In this document: piece after piece, positions 1 through 7,080 of the stretch | How the letters are laid out: each line of letters starts with the position of its first letter | Numbering within the stretch: the stretch's first letter is position 1 | NCBI GenBank assembly: GCA_022843125.1 | Contig: JALHOG010000064.1 | Coordinates: 1 to 33,153 of the forward strand | DNA from: Ilumatobacteraceae bacterium | GTDB lineage: Bacteria > Actinomycetota > Acidimicrobiia > Acidimicrobiales > Ilumatobacteraceae | Length of the DNA stretch: 33,153 bases | Direction: 5' to 3' | Made by a program: the position numbers and the translations under genes | Notes under the pieces: model-generated | Told to the model about the DNA's origin: nothing | Database searches by the model: none | The model's input: only the letters and a program-made list of their open reading frames with translations

Positions 1-362
1 GCCGGCACCGCCGCGCCGCCGCCCCGGCGCGTCACCTTCGCCGCCGGGCAGCCGAAGTTGAGATCGACGTGATCGACGAGGCCCTCATCGCACACGCGGT
101 GCACGGCGCGCCCGAGCGTGTCGGGGTCGCTGCCGTAGATCTGGAGGCTGCGCGGTCGCTCGTCGGGACCGAACGTCATCATCCGCCGCGTCTTGTCGTT
201 GCCGTGGACGACTGCCGCCGCCATCACCATCTCGTTCACGTAGACGAGGTCGGGAGCGTGGGTTCGACACATCGCGCGGAAGGGCGCGTTGGTCACGCCC
301 GCCATGGGCGCCAGCACCACCGGCGCCGACGGCGTGAACCCTCCGATCCGCAGCGGCAACAT
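1..362 (-). CDS. dusB: tRNA-dihydrouridine synthase, N-terminal part (cut by window edge)
   Basis: Read on the minus strand from an ATG at 362-360, this encodes the first 120 residues of a DUS-family flavoenzyme, which reduces uridine to dihydrouridine in tRNA using FMN and NADPH. Diagnostic stretches are LAPMAGVTNAPFR near residue 19, VNEMVMA near 43, and the hallmark LNFGCPAAKVTRRGGGAA close to the left edge. The family is usually about 330-380 residues, so the FMN-binding C-terminal half lies beyond position 1. The ATG was chosen because the family N-terminus (a PLRIGG-type start) begins there. The frame is open further upstream without a better start. The gene is divergent from the TetR gene at 474. 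The Dus type (B) is inferred from the GCPAAKVT form of the active-site loop; the family itself is certain. Confidence 0.9.
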   Translation of the reverse strand, partial: MLPLRIGGFTPSAPVVLAPMAGVTNAPFRAMCRTHAPDLVYVNEMVMAAAVVHGNDKTRRMMTFGPDERPRSLQIYGSDPDTLGRAVHRVCDEGLVDHVDLNFGCPAAKVTRRGGGAAVP

Positions 363-415
363 CGCCAGAACGGTACCGGCCCTCGGCGGCGCCTGACGCC
401 CAACCCGCAAGCCGA

Positions 416-433
416 GAATGCGAAGGAGCATTC
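416..433. promoter_or_regulatory. Inverted repeat in the dusB/tetR intergenic region
   Basis: GAATGC and GCATTC (416-421 and 428-433) form a perfect 6-bp inverted repeat with a 6-bp spacer. It lies just upstream of the -35 box of the TetR gene, between the two divergent genes. It could be a second regulator site, but its function is unproven. Confidence 0.3.
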
Positions 434-437
434 GCTC

Positions 438-465
438 TTGACAGAGAGAGCACTCACTCCATAAC
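438..465 (+). promoter_or_regulatory. Promoter of the TetR gene (near-leaderless)
   Basis: A perfect -35 TTGACA at 438-443 is followed after 16 bp by CATAAC at 460-465, a partial match to TATAAT. Transcription would start about at the GTG codon at 474, so the mRNA is probably leaderless. No Shine-Dalgarno sequence is seen. Confidence 0.55.
444..459. promoter_or_regulatory. Candidate TetR operator between -35 and -10
   Basis: GAGAGAG (444-450), CA, CTCACTC (453-459) form a 7-bp inverted repeat with one mismatch. It fills the spacer of the promoter for the adjacent TetR gene. Binding there would block RNA polymerase, which is the usual geometry for TetR autorepression. The call rests only on symmetry and position. 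Confidence 0.45.
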
Positions 466-473
466 ATTGCCCC

Positions 474-1106
474 GTGCCCACCCAAGCCGAGCGTCGAGCC
501 GCCACACGCCGAGCACTGCTCGATGCGGCGGCACAGCTGCTCGTCGACGAGGGCCTCGGTGGGTTCACCACCGCCGCCGTCACCCAACGTGCCGGCCTCA
601 GCAACGGGGCACTCTTCAGCCACTTCCCCACTCGGCTCGAGCTGCTCGCCGCCACCCTCGAGCACATCCTGTCCGGGCTGCGCGACGGGTACGAGATCAC
701 GTTCAACGGTCTCGTCGAAACGGGTGCGACCCCCGAAACCCTGCTCGAACTGCTCTGGGAGTCGATGAGCAACCGCAGCTTCGGCGCCGTGCTCAGCGTC
801 TACACCCAAGCCCGCACCGACCGCGAGCTCTATGACGCGATCCACGACCTGGTCGTGCGCCATGGCTCGTACGTCGGTCAGATCAACCGGCGCATCACCG
901 CGTCGTTCGTCGTCGACCCGGAGCGAGCAGCACTCGTCAGCGGCCTCGCGACGCTCTCGATCCTCGCGATGCAGGGCCTCGTCGTCAGCCACATGGTCGG
1001 CGCGTCCGCCGGCGCCAAGGACGATCTCATCGGCGCATTCACCGCCATCCTCGAAACGGCCATGGCTCAACCCCCTGGTGCTCCCGGCCCCGTGCCGGAG
1101 CACTGA
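474..1106 (+). CDS. TetR/AcrR-family transcriptional regulator
   Basis: This is a 210-residue protein starting at GTG 474. Residues about 8-55 form a typical TetR DNA-binding domain: RRALLDAAAQLLVDEG is the first helix, and TTAAVTQRAGLSNGALFSHF is the helix-turn-helix ending in the family's Y/F-H-F signature. The rest is a helical ligand-binding and dimerisation domain with no recognisable ligand class. The gene is divergent from dusB and convergent with tsaD. The inverted repeat inside its own promoter suggests autorepression. No efflux pump or enzyme gene lies beside it in this window, so its target is unknown. The family call is secure. Confidence 0.9.
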   Translation: MPTQAERRAATRRALLDAAAQLLVDEGLGGFTTAAVTQRAGLSNGALFSHFPTRLELLAATLEHILSGLRDGYEITFNGLVETGATPETLLELLWESMSNRSFGAVLSVYTQARTDRELYDAIHDLVVRHGSYVGQINRRITASFVVDPERAALVSGLATLSILAMQGLVVSHMVGASAGAKDDLIGAFTAILETAMAQPPGAPGPVPEH

Positions 1107-1160
1107 GCCTGGTCGTTCCGCTCGCCAATCAACAGTTCACCAGCGGGAACCGACACTCCG

Positions 1161-1196
1161 CCCGTTGAGGCCCCCCGAGGGGGACGCCTCAACGGG
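1161..1196. terminator. Bidirectional hairpin between convergent TetR gene and tsaD
   Basis: CCCGTTGAGGC (1161-1171) pairs perfectly with GCCTCAACGGG (1186-1196) around a C/G-rich loop. The hairpin lies 54 bp after the TetR stop and 39 bp after the tsaD stop, so it can serve both. There is no strong T tract on either side. Confidence 0.7.
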
Positions 1197-1235
1197 CGGC
1201 GTCGTTGTCAGGGGCCGCCGGACGACGAGACGTGC

Positions 1236-2273
1236 TCAGGCGTCGACGAGCGGGAGGCGCAGGTTCGGAAACGCGCCGACGTCGAGCGGCGTGGGGCCGT
1301 CGCTCTTGAGTCGATACCAGCCGGTGGCGGCGATCATCGCAGCGTTGTCGGTGCACATCGCACGGCTGGGCAGGAAGCCGCGGATCCCGTCGCTCGCGCA
1401 GGCGCCGAGCAACTCTTCGCGCAGCAGTGAGTTCGCCGCCACCCCGCCGCCGAGGACGATCCCGGTGGCGCCGATGCGCTGCGCAGCCCGGCGGGTCTTG
1501 GCGACGAGCACGTCGACCACGGCCATCTGGAACGAGGCCGCGATGTCGGCCGTGCCCACGTCGGGGTGTTTCCGGCAGTAGTTGACGACGGCAGTCTTCA
1601 GCCCGCTGAAGCTGAAGTCGAGGTTGGACGGGTCGTCGCTCATCGCCCGCGGGAACCGCACGAAGTCGGGGTCGCCGTTCATCGCCTCGCGGTCGAGCGC
1701 CGGACCGCCCGGGTAGCCGAGGCCGAGGAAGCGTGCCACCTTGTCGAACGCCTCGCCGGCGGCGTCGTCGATCGTCTGGCCGAGCAGGCGGTACCGGCCG
1801 TGGCCCTGCATCTCGACGAGCATCGTGTGACCGCCCGACACGAGCAGTACCACCAGCGGGAATTCGAGGCTCGGATCTTCCAGGAACGCGGAGTACAGGT
1901 GCGCCTCCAGATGGTTGACGCCGACGAACGGCACGTCCCACGCGAGTGCGAGCGCCTTGGCGGCCGACACACCCACGAGCAGCGCGCCGATCAAACCCGG
2001 ACCGTAGGTGCACGCGACCGCATCGATGCGGGATTCGTCGACGCCCGCCTCGACGATCGTGCGCGCGATCACCGGGTTGAGCGCCTGCAGGTGCGCACGG
2101 CTGGCGATCTCGGGAACGACGCCCCCGAAGTCGGCATGCACCTCGATCTGACTGGACACCACGGTCGACACCACATCGTTGCCGCCCATCACCAGAGCGG
2201 CCGCCGTTTCGTCACAGCTCGTCTCGATCCCGAGTACCAGCGTGTTCGAGTCGGGGACGACGTTGCGGGTCAC
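1236..2273 (-). CDS. tsaD: tRNA N6-adenosine threonylcarbamoyltransferase TsaD
   Basis: This is a 345-residue ASKHA-fold protein that transfers the threonylcarbamoyl group to A37 of ANN-decoding tRNAs, working with TsaB and TsaE. Visible signatures are LGIETSCDETAAALV (residues 14-28), the metal-binding HLEAH motif at 121-125, VSGGHT at about 145-150, and FSFSGLKTAVVNY in the C-terminal half. The start is GTG 2273, preceded at a good distance by GAGGAG. The frame is open further upstream, but there it is only a shadow of rimI. The GTG overlaps the rimI stop (GTGA), so translation is probably coupled. Together with rimI, tsaB and tsaE it forms the t6A cassette at the end of the operon. Length is normal for the family. 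Confidence 0.97.
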   Translation of the reverse strand: MTRNVVPDSNTLVLGIETSCDETAAALVMGGNDVVSTVVSSQIEVHADFGGVVPEIASRAHLQALNPVIARTIVEAGVDESRIDAVACTYGPGLIGALLVGVSAAKALALAWDVPFVGVNHLEAHLYSAFLEDPSLEFPLVVLLVSGGHTMLVEMQGHGRYRLLGQTIDDAAGEAFDKVARFLGLGYPGGPALDREAMNGDPDFVRFPRAMSDDPSNLDFSFSGLKTAVVNYCRKHPDVGTADIAASFQMAVVDVLVAKTRRAAQRIGATGIVLGGGVAANSLLREELLGACASDGIRGFLPSRAMCTDNAAMIAATGWYRLKSDGPTPLDVGAFPNLRLPLVDA

Positions 2274-2863
2274 GCTCGCTCCTCGCGGCGGTCGATGTGA
2301 TCGAGTCCGAACCGTAGGGCGATGCCGTCGAGGCGCGCCCGATAGTCGTCGGTCCGGATGTCGTGGCACCACATGACGATCGCATCCTCGGTGTTGTCGT
2401 AGTAGCGGCGCCGCACGCCGGCCGGGGCGAAGCCGAACGACCGGTACAGGTCCTGCGCTCCGGTGCTCGACGCGCGCACCTCGAGCGTCCATGCGACACA
2501 CCCTCGCCCGATCGCCTGGTCGGCGAGCTCGATCATGAGCGCACTGGCCACACCGGTACGGCGTGCCGGCGGCGCGACCACGATGTTGGTGACGTGGGCC
2601 TGCGGCCCGTCGGGATCGGGCACGAACCAGAGGCCCGCGTACCCGACGAGCTCTCGGTCGCGCCGGGCGATCACATAGTGGCGGCCCCCGCCGGCAACCT
2701 GCTGCAGCTCGCTCTCGAACACCGAGCGAGACCACGGCGTCGGGTAGGCGCGCTCTTCGATGGGCAGGACTTCGCGCAGGTGACGGCGCTGCATGGGCAC
2801 GATCTCGAGTCGCCCGTCGCCGGATTCGTCACTGCGCGTCAGCAGCCGCGACAGCATGCTCAC
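2270..2863 (-). CDS. rimI: Ribosomal-protein-S18-alanine N-acetyltransferase-like GNAT
   Basis: This is a 197-residue GNAT acetyltransferase. The acetyl-CoA-binding motif region is NIVVAPPARRTGVASALM (about residue 92 on), followed by the RimI-typical VRASSTGAQDLYRSFGF segment near residue 130. RimI acetylates the N-terminus of S18 in Escherichia coli; in Actinobacteria the tsaB-rimI-tsaD order is common, and the true substrates may be wider. It starts at GTG 2863, whose GTGA overlaps the tsaB stop, with GGAGG seven bases upstream. Its own stop overlaps the tsaD start. About 20 residues precede the GNAT core and about 25 follow it, so it is slightly longer than the E. coli enzyme. The exact substrate is inferred. 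Confidence 0.88.
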   Translation of the reverse strand: MSMLSRLLTRSDESGDGRLEIVPMQRRHLREVLPIEERAYPTPWSRSVFESELQQVAGGGRHYVIARRDRELVGYAGLWFVPDPDGPQAHVTNIVVAPPARRTGVASALMIELADQAIGRGCVAWTLEVRASSTGAQDLYRSFGFAPAGVRRRYYDNTEDAIVMWCHDIRTDDYRARLDGIALRFGLDHIDRREERA

Positions 2864-3555
2864 GGGCGTTCCTCCCGCACGGACCAGTTGATCTGCGCGT
2901 CGGGTGCTCGCAGGTACACCGGCTCGATCTCACCGGGCCGGAGGTACTCCTCGCGCAGTGCGCGGGCGTGTGCGAGCTGGACGAGCGCGCCGACCGGCGG
3001 ATACGCCGGACCGGAGATCTCGCAGCGGTAACCGTCGAGGATCTCATCGCGATAGCGCTCGGCGCCGTCGCCGACGCACAGCACGTCCTGGCTGCGGGCG
3101 AGCAGGTCGGCGACGAGGTCGTCGACCGGCCCGACGGTGGGTGCCGCGACCTGCTGGAGCCCGCCCGGCACCTGGCGGTACATCGACCAGAACACCTCGC
3201 CCTTGCGAGCGTCGATCACCGGCACGACGACGCGGTCGGTGTGACGGCACGGGAACGCGAGCAGATCGAGCGACGAGATGCCGATCATCGGGATGCGCAG
3301 TGCTTGGGCGAGCGCCTTCGCTGCCGCGAGCCCGACGCGCATGCCGGTGAACAGACCCGGGCCGACGTCGACTGCGATGCAGCTGATCTCGGCGAGCTCG
3401 ATGTCGGCCTGCTTGAGCGTGAACTCGATCGCCGGGGTGAGGATCTCGGCGTGCCGCCTGCCGCGTGCGACCTCGAACGTCGCGATGACACCCTCGTGCC
3501 CGCCGACGGCGACGCCCACCTGCTGGGTGGCGGTCTCGATGCCGAGGATCAGCAC
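2860..3555 (-). CDS. tsaB: tRNA threonylcarbamoyladenosine biosynthesis protein TsaB
   Basis: This 231-residue paralogue of TsaD acts as its scaffold partner in t6A synthesis. The N-terminus ILGIETATQQVGVAV and the segment VGPGLFTGMRVGLAAAKALA are typical. The HxEAH metal site of TsaD is absent, as expected for TsaB. I chose GTG 3555 because GGAGG lies seven bases upstream and the protein then begins exactly at the family N-terminus. Earlier in-frame codons are shadows of tsaE. It overlaps the end of tsaE by 7 bp and the rimI start by 4 bp. Confidence 0.94.
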   Translation of the reverse strand: MLILGIETATQQVGVAVGGHEGVIATFEVARGRRHAEILTPAIEFTLKQADIELAEISCIAVDVGPGLFTGMRVGLAAAKALAQALRIPMIGISSLDLLAFPCRHTDRVVVPVIDARKGEVFWSMYRQVPGGLQQVAAPTVGPVDDLVADLLARSQDVLCVGDGAERYRDEILDGYRCEISGPAYPPVGALVQLAHARALREEYLRPGEIEPVYLRAPDAQINWSVREERP

Positions 3556-4076
3556 CGGTACGCCTCCACGGCCCGTGAGAGGCGATCCCATCGGCCGGCC
3601 CACAGTGAACCTGTCGCGCTCAGCTCGATCTCGCGCCCACCGGTGTCGCCGAACTCGCCGATATCGCCGGCAGCTTCCGGGTCGTCGGTGTCGAGCGGGT
3701 GGGCGAGCCGGACCTCGATGTGGTCGCCGAGGCTGGCTGCCGCGACATCGCCCCACTCGACGAGCACGATGCCGTTGTCGGCAGCGAGCTCGTGGAGCGC
3801 CAGATCGTCGACGTCGCTGGAGCTGTCGAGCCGGTAGAGATCGGCGTGGTGCAGGGTCAGCTTGCCGGCGCACGGATAGCTGTGCACGAGGGTGAACGTC
3901 GGCGAGGTGATCGGCTCGGTGACGCCCAGCGCCCGCCCGAACCCCTGCGCGAACGCGGTCTTGCCGGCACCCATCTCACCGGCGAGCACGATCACGTCGC
4001 CGGGCCGCGCGAGCCCGGCGATGGCAGCGGCGACCGCGTGGGTCCCGGCGAGATCGTCGACGCGCAGCATGAGCAT
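3549..4076 (-). CDS. tsaE: tRNA threonylcarbamoyladenosine biosynthesis ATPase TsaE
   Basis: This 175-residue P-loop ATPase drives turnover of the TsaB-TsaD complex. The Walker A motif GEMGAGKT is at residues 33-40, followed by TSPTFTLVHSY and HHADLYRL, the usual TsaE pattern, and LVEWGD with the conserved Trp. The C-terminal 50 residues are less conserved. Two ATG codons (4076 and 4070) are possible; the first is used here and neither has a clear Shine-Dalgarno sequence. A 71-bp gap separates it from alr, the widest in this operon, but I see no terminator there. Confidence 0.95.
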   Translation of the reverse strand: MLMLRVDDLAGTHAVAAAIAGLARPGDVIVLAGEMGAGKTAFAQGFGRALGVTEPITSPTFTLVHSYPCAGKLTLHHADLYRLDSSSDVDDLALHELAADNGIVLVEWGDVAAASLGDHIEVRLAHPLDTDDPEAAGDIGEFGDTGGREIELSATGSLWAGRWDRLSRAVEAYRC

Positions 4077-4147
4077 GCGTCCACGATGCTACGAGCCACC
4101 GCCCCCGCGCGGTGCGCTGGGCGCCCCCTCGGAGTGCCGCGGCGGGG

Positions 4148-5320
4148 TCATTGCGACGATCTCGACGTCGTCGGCGCGAGCGATGCGGGGGATGCGGGGA
4201 TGCGGGGCACACGAGTCGAGATGCCGCAGACGATCTCGTAGCCGATGGTGCCGAGACGCTCGGCCCAATCGTCGGCGGTGATGCGCTCATCGCCCTGCGA
4301 GCCGAGGAGCACGACCTCGTCGCCGACGTCGATTGCGGCGTCGCCGACATCGACCATGAGCTGGTCCATGGTCACGACGCCGACGATCGGGTGGCGGCGC
4401 CCGCCGATCAGGACATCGACGCCCGGCCTGTCCGGCAGGGTGCCCAGGCGGCGTGGGACACCGTCGGCGTAGCCGATCGGCACCGTTGCCACCGTGGTCG
4501 CATCGGCGAATCGGTGGCGCCATCCGTACGAGACGTGGCTGCCCGCCTCCACCCGCTTCACATGTGCCACGCGGGCCCGCAGCGACAGGGCGGGGCGCAG
4601 CGCCGCCACGAACTCCGCGACACCCGGGCCGGGCGAGATGCCGTACAGCGCGATGCCGACGCGCACGAACGAGCGGCGCGCCGCGGGGATCGAGAGCGCG
4701 GCTGCCGAGTTCGCGGCGTGCACCACCGGTGGGAGCACGCCCGCCGCGTCGAGATCGCCGAGCGCAGCATCGAACACGGCGAGCTGATGAGCGTTGGCCG
4801 CCGCGTTCGGTTCGTCGGCGCACGCGAGATGGGTGAACACCGCGTCGACCCGCACCGCGGGAGCGAGCCCGGCGACGTGCTCAGCGAGAGCGACGACAGC
4901 CTCCGGTGTCGCGCCCACGCGCTGCATCCCGGTGTCGATCTTCAGGTGGACACCGACAGGCGCGCCGACCGGCCCGGCAGCGGCGAGGGCATCGGCGTAC
5001 GCCGTGGTGTAGACGGTGGGGGCGAGCCCGTGCGCGACGAGTGCCGGGATGTCGGACTCCGGCTGCTGGGTGAGCACGAGGATGGGGGCGTCGATCCCGG
5101 CGGCGCGCAACGCCACCCCTTCGGCGGTGAGCGCCACGCACAGCCCCTCGGCGCCGGCGTCGAGCACTGCCCGTGCCACGTCGACCGCGCCGTGGCCGTA
5201 CCCGTTCGCCTTGACCACCGCCCACACGGCGGCCGGATCGGCTGCGGCTCGCAGCACGCGTACGTTGTGCGCCACGGCGTCGAGGTCGATCTCGGCCCAG
5301 GCCCACCGCCCGCCGCTCAT
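4148..5320 (-). CDS. alr: Alanine racemase
   Basis: This 390-residue PLP enzyme makes D-alanine for peptidoglycan. The PLP lysine is K37 in VVKANGYGHG, and the second catalytic base is Y265 in SHVSYGWRHRF, matching the two-base fold-III racemase pattern. IGYADGVPR and VTMDQLMVD are also typical. The C-terminus extends about 15 residues past the usual VPR ending and looks low-complexity. The ATG start overlaps the nnr stop (ATGA), so the two are translationally coupled. Position upstream of tsaE is standard in Actinobacteria. Confidence 0.97.
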   Translation of the reverse strand: MSGGRWAWAEIDLDAVAHNVRVLRAAADPAAVWAVVKANGYGHGAVDVARAVLDAGAEGLCVALTAEGVALRAAGIDAPILVLTQQPESDIPALVAHGLAPTVYTTAYADALAAAGPVGAPVGVHLKIDTGMQRVGATPEAVVALAEHVAGLAPAVRVDAVFTHLACADEPNAAANAHQLAVFDAALGDLDAAGVLPPVVHAANSAAALSIPAARRSFVRVGIALYGISPGPGVAEFVAALRPALSLRARVAHVKRVEAGSHVSYGWRHRFADATTVATVPIGYADGVPRRLGTLPDRPGVDVLIGGRRHPIVGVVTMDQLMVDVGDAAIDVGDEVVLLGSQGDERITADDWAERLGTIGYEIVCGISTRVPRIPASPASLAPTTSRSSQ

Positions 5321-6678
5321 GTGTCTGACCTGCTCAGCACCCCGGGGATCTCACCGATCAGATCACTCGCCACCAGGCCGTCGGGCGGCAGGGCATTGGC
5401 CGCCGCAGCGTGGACGAAGGCGCCGAGCGCCGCCGCCTCGAACGGCTCGACGCCACGGGCGATCAACCCACCGATGATCCCGGCGAGCACATCGCCGGTG
5501 CCCGCTGTCGCCAGACGCTGGTCGCCGTTGACGACGAAACGCACCCGGCCATCGGGCGCAGCGACGATCGTCGTCGGACCTTTCAGCAGGACGATGCTCC
5601 CGGAGACCTCGACGAGTCGTCGTGCGGCGGCCACACGGTCGCGACCGGGGGCCGAGCCGGTGAGGAGCGCGTACTCGCCGTCGTGCGGTGTGAGCACCGT
5701 TGCGCCACTCCGTTCCCGGAGAAAGGCCGGCGTTCCCGCATCGTTCCACGACATCGCGAACAGCCCGTCCCCGTCGACGACGATCGGCACCAGCGCCCGG
5801 GTCACCGTGCGCACGATCGACGGCACGGTGTGGTCGGCGCGGCCGAGCCCGGGGCCGATCACCAACGCCTCGAAGCGGTGCAGGTCGCTGAGCACGGCCT
5901 CGTCCCAGTCGAACGGCGGGAGACGCCGGCCGACCGCCTCGACGGGCAGGTCGGTGCCGTCGGCGCCGGGGACCGACGTCACCACCATGCCCGCCCCCGT
6001 GCGCTGGCAGGCGCCCGAGGCCAGTGCCGCGGCGCCCGTCATGCCCGGGCTGCCGGCGACGATACGGACTGCGCTCTGCCACTTGTGTGCGTCCCGCTTG
6101 CGGGCGGGGACCGACGACGCGAGGTCGGCGTGCTCGACGACACCCATGACGGCGCCGCTGACGTCGAGCCCGATGTCGGCAACGACCAGCCGGCCGCACA
6201 CGTCGGGGCCGTCACCGATCAGCTGGCCCGGTTTGGCGGCGGCGAAGGTGATCGTCCGCTCGGCCCGCAGCGCCGCGGCGGGAGCCGCACCGGTGAGCGC
6301 GTCGAGACCGGTCGGGACATCGACCGCGAGGACGCGGGCGGAGCCGATCGCCGGTGGCGTCCAGCTCCCGCGGAACCCTGTCCCGAAGGCGGCGTCGATC
6401 ACCAGGTCGAACGGTGGCAGCGTCGACGGCACGCTTGCGGCGTCGTACACACGCACGACCGACCCGCGCTCGCGGAGCCGATCCGCGGCGACGCGCCCGT
6501 CGGCGCCGTTGTTCCCCGGGCCGGCGATCACGGCGATCGTTCGGCCGTAGGCACCGCCCAGCATCGAGAGCGCCTCGCGTGCCACCGCTGCGCCGGCCCG
6601 CTCGATCAGCGTGGCGACCGGCTCGGGTGCGGCCGCGTCGATCGCCCGCATCTGGTCGGGGGTCACGACGGGGAGCAC
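5317..6678 (-). CDS. nnr: Bifunctional NAD(P)HX epimerase / ADP-dependent NAD(P)HX dehydratase
   Basis: This 453-residue fused repair enzyme restores hydrated NAD(P)H. The YjeF-N epimerase half covers about residues 1-190, with the GPGNNGADG loop at 53-61 and DAAFGTGFRG. The carbohydrate-kinase-like dehydratase half covers about 200-453, with VIGPGLGR, VLTPHDGEYALL, and the catalytic TAGTGDVLAG beginning at 391. The order (NnrE then NnrD) is the bacterial fusion form. It starts at GTG 6678, 24 bp after acpS, and its stop overlaps alr. No domain is missing. Confidence 0.95.
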   Translation of the reverse strand: MLPVVTPDQMRAIDAAAPEPVATLIERAGAAVAREALSMLGGAYGRTIAVIAGPGNNGADGRVAADRLRERGSVVRVYDAASVPSTLPPFDLVIDAAFGTGFRGSWTPPAIGSARVLAVDVPTGLDALTGAAPAAALRAERTITFAAAKPGQLIGDGPDVCGRLVVADIGLDVSGAVMGVVEHADLASSVPARKRDAHKWQSAVRIVAGSPGMTGAAALASGACQRTGAGMVVTSVPGADGTDLPVEAVGRRLPPFDWDEAVLSDLHRFEALVIGPGLGRADHTVPSIVRTVTRALVPIVVDGDGLFAMSWNDAGTPAFLRERSGATVLTPHDGEYALLTGSAPGRDRVAAARRLVEVSGSIVLLKGPTTIVAAPDGRVRFVVNGDQRLATAGTGDVLAGIIGGLIARGVEPFEAAALGAFVHAAAANALPPDGLVASDLIGEIPGVLSRSDT

Positions 6679-6702
6679 GGTGCCGTTCTAGTCGCCGGCG
6701 GC

Positions 6703-7080
6703 CTACTCGGCTACGACGTAGGCGACCGCGACGAGATCGGAGTGGGTGAGGCTGAGGTGCCACCGCGCCACCCCGGCCGCCGCTGCCAACTCCGCAGCCC
6801 GGCCTGTGATCGCCAGCGAGGGGGCGCCCGACGCGGCCCGCTCGACCCACACCTCCTGGAAGCCGAACGCTCCCAGCCCGAGCCCCAGCGCCTTCATCAC
6901 TGCCTCGCGGGCAGCGAACCGGGCGGCGAGCGACGGGACCGGGTCGGCCTTGGGCGCTACGTAGGCCAGCTCGACCGGGGTGAACAGGCGCTCACGCATC
7001 GTCGGTGTCCGCTCGAGCGAGCGGCGGAACCGCTCGATCTCGACGACGTCGACCCCGATCCCGATCACGGGGGCACTCAC
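6703..7080 (-). CDS. acpS: Holo-[acyl-carrier-protein] synthase
   Basis: This 125-residue phosphopantetheinyl transferase converts apo-ACP to holo-ACP. IGIGVDVVEIERF carries the Mg-binding Asp, ARFAAREAVMKALG carries the second metal Glu and catalytic Lys, and WHLSLTHSDLVAVAYV is the C-terminal signature. It starts at GTG 7080, which overlaps the glmS stop as GTGA. Longer upstream frames are glmS shadow. The size is that of the AcpS trimer-forming type. Confidence 0.95.
   Translation of the reverse strand: MSAPVIGIGVDVVEIERFRRSLERTPTMRERLFTPVELAYVAPKADPVPSLAARFAAREAVMKALGLGLGAFGFQEVWVERAASGAPSLAITGRAAELAAAAGVARWHLSLTHSDLVAVAYVVAE

Noticed and set aside
2274..2735. Extended tsaD start
   Set aside because: The added residues are out-of-frame rimI sequence, and a good Shine-Dalgarno sequence supports GTG 2273.
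4112..6550. 812-codon plus-strand open frame over alr and nnr
   Set aside because: It is antisense to two certain genes, has Arg/Pro/Ser-rich low-complexity translation and no recognisable domain. It is a GC-skew shadow.
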